Source of the DNA: Bacteroides caecigallinarum
GTDB lineage: Bacteria; Bacteroidota; Bacteroidia; Bacteroidales; Bacteroidaceae
Direction of reading: 5' to 3'
Assembly (NCBI RefSeq): GCF_016902295.1
Contig: NZ_JACJLQ010000029.1
Location: 1 to 47,795 of the forward strand
DNA length: 47,795 nt
Shown here: positions 44,884-47,795 of the stretch, in pieces
Layout: each line of letters starts with the position of its first letter
How positions within the stretch are numbered: position 1 is the first letter of the stretch
Notes under the pieces: generated by a model
What the model was told of the DNA's origin: nothing
What the model saw: the letters and a program-made list of their open reading frames with translations, nothing else
Databases searched by the model: none
Made by a program: the position numbers and the translations under genes

Positions 44884-46431
44884 ATGAAAAAGAATTTATT
44901 ATATATCTTTTCACTTGCAGGTTTATTGACATTTAACTCCTGTGCAGATGAATTGAATACAGAACCAACTGATAAAGTTTCAGGAACTCAAGTTTTCGAA
45001 GATGCCAATAGTGCAGAAGCGGCAATAAACGGTGTATATAGAATGTTATACGTTGCCGGATGGAGTGCAAACTGGGGTTCAGAGAACTGTGGACAAACAG
45101 CAATCCAGTTGCTGGCAGACTTAATGGCAGAAGATCATTTGATGTATAGCCAGGGACAAGGCTGGTTCTATGAAGATTACAGACTAAATGTACATGGAGA
45201 TTTTTCGAATACTTCAGGTCGTTCATATTCTATTTGGAACTTCTACTATACTATAATCAGTAATCTGAACTATATCATTGCTTCCGAAAATACAATGGGA
45301 GGTGATCCAGCAGAAGTCAAAAGAATAGTAGGTCAAGCATACGCTATGCGTGCATATAGCTATTTCTATTTGATACAATTATATCAGCAGACATATAAAG
45401 GTAATGAGGATAAACCAGGTGTTCCTGTATATACTGAACCTACAGTTGCTGGTTCCGAAGGAAAACCTCGTGGTACTGTTCAGCAAGTATACGACAGAAT
45501 TAATGAAGATTTAACTAAAGCTACTACTTTATTAAAAGATCTTGAACAGAAAGATATTTCTCACGTAGATTACTATGCAGCTCAAGGTTTTCAGGCCAGA
45601 GTTTCATTGGTACAACATGAATATCAGAAAGCTGCCGATGCTGCAGCAGAAGCACTTAAAAAGCCAGGACTCCAATTGGCAAGTGTTGAAGATTTAGGTG
45701 GAAATAATAACGTAGACGTTTCGGATGTTATGTGGGGTATGAAAATTATAGCAGACCAATCTAGTGGATTTGCAAGTTTCTTCTCGCACATGGACGCTGA
45801 TGCCCCTGGTATGTACGGATCGAAAGCACCTCAATGCATTAGCACAGGTTTATATAAACTTATACCAACTACAGATACACGTTTAGCATGGTTCCGGGGT
45901 GCACTGAGTGAAGATGAAGAGGTTGCTGGAACATCTAAAATCAGCTATTGTCAGTTAAAATTCAAAATGGCAGATTATACAACTCGTACAGGAGATTATA
46001 TACTGATGAGAGCTGAAGAAATGGTCTTAATTAAGGCAGAAGCAGAATGTCATTTGGAACAATACGCTACAGCTCGTAACACTATAAAAGAACTAGGTAC
46101 ATTACGTGATAATGGTTTTGAAACAAGATTAGCAGGTAGAACAGATTCTAATTCTTATAATTCTAACACTAACTCAGCATTAGTAACGCTGATGGATGAA
46201 ATTTTATTCCAACGTCGTGTTGAATTGTGGGGTGAAGCAGGTAGAATATTTGATTTGCAACGTCTCGGTCTAGGTTATAACCGTAAATATGAAGGCTCTA
46301 ACCATACAGAGACTGTTCAAACAAAGAATACTGAAGCTGGTTCTCCATTGTTTATTCTTCCATTACCTCAATCAGAAATTGACGGTAACGAGAACATAAC
46401 CGATGCTGATCAGAATCCGATAGTACAATAA
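44884..46431 (+). CDS. SusD-like lipoprotein, silent arm of the switch
   Basis: This is the partner of the headless SusC 22 bp upstream. A lipobox (LLTFNSC, Cys20) is followed by ADELNTEPTDKVSGTQVFED. SusD features are the N-terminal helices (AYAMRAYSYFYLIQLYQQTY) and the C-terminal LFQRRVELWGEAGRIFDLQR and LPLPQSEIDGNENI. The length is 515 residues. With no promoter visible before the susC body, it should be expressed only after inversion. Its ligand is unknown. Confidence 0.92.
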   Translation: MKKNLLYIFSLAGLLTFNSCADELNTEPTDKVSGTQVFEDANSAEAAINGVYRMLYVAGWSANWGSENCGQTAIQLLADLMAEDHLMYSQGQGWFYEDYRLNVHGDFSNTSGRSYSIWNFYYTIISNLNYIIASENTMGGDPAEVKRIVGQAYAMRAYSYFYLIQLYQQTYKGNEDKPGVPVYTEPTVAGSEGKPRGTVQQVYDRINEDLTKATTLLKDLEQKDISHVDYYAAQGFQARVSLVQHEYQKAADAAAEALKKPGLQLASVEDLGGNNNVDVSDVMWGMKIIADQSSGFASFFSHMDADAPGMYGSKAPQCISTGLYKLIPTTDTRLAWFRGALSEDEEVAGTSKISYCQLKFKMADYTTRTGDYILMRAEEMVLIKAEAECHLEQYATARNTIKELGTLRDNGFETRLAGRTDSNSYNSNTNSALVTLMDEILFQRRVELWGEAGRIFDLQRLGLGYNRKYEGSNHTETVQTKNTEAGSPLFILPLPQSEIDGNENITDADQNPIVQ

Positions 46432-46449
46432 TTTAATGCACAAATAAAA

Positions 46450-47241
46450 ATGAAAAAAAATATATTATATTGGAGTTTAAGCCTTTTATTAGGTACAGCA
46501 ACTTTCACTTCGTGTAATACAGATGCTGAAGGTGCAATGTACGAAAATGGAACAGGTGTAAGTTTTGCTTCAACGACAATGTCTGAAGAAGTTTCAACAG
46601 AAAACGAAGGTAAAATTCTTGTTCCTATATACAGATCAAACACAAATGCTAATTCAGAAGTACAAATTTCTATTGATGAAAGTACTGTAGCTGAAAACAT
46701 ATTCACACTGAGTTCGTCGACTGTAAAGTTTGATGAAGGAGAGAATGTTTCTTATATTGAATTAAACTTTGATCTAAATTCACTGGGTGCTACAACTACA
46801 TACAATATCACTTTAGGAGTTCAGGATGCATCACAAGTATCCATATCAGGAGAGGGAAGTATAAAAGTTACTGTTAAAAGACAGTTGACATGGGCATCTT
46901 TTGGTACTGGGCAATTTACTTCTGAGTTTTTTGGTCAAACTTGGCCACAGACAATAGAAAAAGCTGCTGAAGGTAATATTTATAGATTAGTAGACTGTTA
47001 TGTTGAAGGATATCCTATCGTATTTTCATTAAGCGATGATGGACAGGAACTTGTTGCGTGGGATATACAAGCTACAGGTTATACTAATGCAACTTATGGA
47101 ATGGTGTATTTTGCAGCAACAGGTATGACGCGTGAAGGTAATATCTTACGTTTCCCAATGCAGGGAGTTGTAGAATATAATGGTGGTTGGGGACTGTTAT
47201 ATCAAGGATTTACAGAGATATTAGAGTTGCCTGCTGAATAA
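46450..47241 (+). CDS. Surface lipoprotein of the silent susCD operon, function unknown
   Basis: A lipobox (ATFTSC, Cys22) predicts a lipoprotein. Residues about 30-145 look like a Calx-beta/Ig-type beta domain (GKILVPIYRSNTNANSEVQI, VKFDEGENVSYIELNFDLNS). The remaining ~115 residues (TWASFGTGQFTSEFFGQTWP onward) are rich in aromatic residues and beta-strands. I recognise no catalytic motif. Third position in a susCD operon suggests an extracellular binding protein. The minus-strand arm has no counterpart. It ends 28 bp before a strong terminator. Confidence 0.8.
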   Translation: MKKNILYWSLSLLLGTATFTSCNTDAEGAMYENGTGVSFASTTMSEEVSTENEGKILVPIYRSNTNANSEVQISIDESTVAENIFTLSSSTVKFDEGENVSYIELNFDLNSLGATTTYNITLGVQDASQVSISGEGSIKVTVKRQLTWASFGTGQFTSEFFGQTWPQTIEKAAEGNIYRLVDCYVEGYPIVFSLSDDGQELVAWDIQATGYTNATYGMVYFAATGMTREGNILRFPMQGVVEYNGGWGLLYQGFTEILELPAE

Positions 47242-47269
47242 TCAAGTAACAATCAAAGGATTTCATAAA

Positions 47270-47309
47270 AAAATGAGGCTATTACAAAAAGATTTAGCCT
47301 CATTTTTTT
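47270..47309 (+). terminator. Intrinsic terminator of the silent susCD operon
   Basis: AAAATGAGGCTA (47270-47281) pairs with TAGCCTCATTTT (47295-47306), a 12-bp perfect stem with a 13-nt loop ending in a T-run. The group II intron begins two bases later. Confidence 0.9.
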
Positions 47310-47311
47310 AT

Positions 47312-47795
47312 GTGGGTACGCTCGGCATGAGTATTAGCTAACGGGTGCAAGTCCCCAATGAGCCCTAATAGCGGGAATCATATAGCTAAAAGCAAGGGTG
47401 TCCATCGTGAGGTGGAATCTGAAGGAAGCTGGCGGCAAACATCTGGTCTGACGAACAGAAACTTCATATAAGGCATGTGACCGTGGGCAAGGTTGCCCAA
47501 CAAACCAAAGCCCTATCGCTATTCGGAACGGTTAATGTAGATGAAGCAGACATAAGATGGAAAGTTAATACCCTTATCCGAGGAGATCTCACGGACGCAT
47601 GAGAATAGAGAAAAAAAATCGAAATCAGCGGAGTAAAGCTTGCCGTGAGAAGTCAGCAGAAGTCATAGTAGCAAACGAGCCGATAGGTTTGTGAAGGACT
47701 GAACCTAATAATTAAACGATAGTAATAGAAACATACCTAATGAAAGAACGAATGCAGAAAACATTATCCGAAGTTAATGACTGCCCTCAAAGAGA
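47312..47795 (+). mobile_element. Group II intron, 5' part (cut by the window edge)
   Basis: From GTGGGTACG at 47312 the DNA is structured and non-coding for over 400 bp. It shows typical group II intron ribozyme blocks, such as GGGTGCAAGTCCC, GGTGGAATCTGAAGGAAGC and AAGTCAGCAGAAGTCATAG just before the encoded protein. The reverse-transcriptase reading frame starts at 47740. The 5' boundary is inferred from the GTGGG start and the preceding terminator. The structural class cannot be assigned by eye, and domains after the protein lie beyond the window. Confidence 0.8.
47740..47795 (+). CDS. Group II intron reverse transcriptase/maturase, N-terminal fragment
   Basis: ATG at 47740 opens MKERMQKTLSEVNDCPQR and runs off the edge. 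The position, inside the intron after the AAGTCAGCAGAAGTCATAG block, is that of the intron-encoded protein. Only 18 codons are visible, so domains cannot be checked. Confidence 0.65.
   Translation, partial: MKERMQKTLSEVNDCPQR

Overview
The window is chromosomal DNA from a gut-type Bacteroidales bacterium (Bacteroides/Phocaeicola-like). The evidence is four loci of SusC or SusD-type outer-membrane proteins, a hybrid two-component regulator, repeated TAnnTTTG-type -7 promoter boxes, weak Shine-Dalgarno sequences and Bacteroidetes-type lipoprotein signals. No ribosomal RNA or tRNA gene was recognised.

Region 1 (1-16130) is mostly housekeeping. After the tail of a broken outer-membrane beta-barrel gene come a LuxR-type regulator, lgt, ddh and ruvA, then a nitrogen and cell-wall block: glmS, gltB, gltD, asnB, dapF, dapL. 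Three of these (GlmS, GltB, AsnB) are glutamine amidotransferases with an N-terminal cysteine. The window encodes two routes to meso-diaminopimelate: Ddh directly, and DapL plus DapF. Two copies of one intergenic repeat flank the asnB-dapF pair.

Region 2 (16130-33240) is a fructan utilisation locus resembling the levan/fructan locus of B. thetaiotaomicron. It has SusC, SusD, a surface lipoprotein, three GH32 enzymes (one a surface lipoprotein), an inner-membrane sugar transporter and a PfkB-type fructokinase. A convergent hybrid two-component sensor with a periplasmic sugar-binding domain closes it. Upstream of susC lie five TGTTTCA/TGAAACA copies, including two direct repeats 21 bp apart next to a -7 box, a candidate operator for that sensor. 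An AAA-ATPase/PD-(D/E)XK gene sits upstream of the sensor, between the sensor's promoter/start region and a decayed copy of the same region.

Region 3 (35120-47310) is the most interesting part: an apparently invertible SusC switch. A complete susC (with susD, minus strand) faces a plus-strand susC that lacks its signal peptide and N-terminal domain and has no visible promoter. Between them is a tyrosine recombinase gene. A 51-bp sequence (48/51 identical) occurs in both susC genes, at the same codons and in inverted orientation. Recombination there would move the single promoter, signal peptide and N-terminal region from one susCD operon to the other. The silent operon also encodes an extra lipoprotein. 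SusC/SusD phase variation by site-specific inversion is known in B. fragilis; this looks like a self-contained two-state version.

Region 4 (47312-47795) is the 5' part of a group II intron, inserted directly after a terminator, with the start of its reverse transcriptase cut off by the window edge.

A 22-bp-period intergenic repeat (consensus about AAYGTGGGCAMGTTTTA) occurs as four units before the fructan susC and as three inverted units inside the invertible segment.
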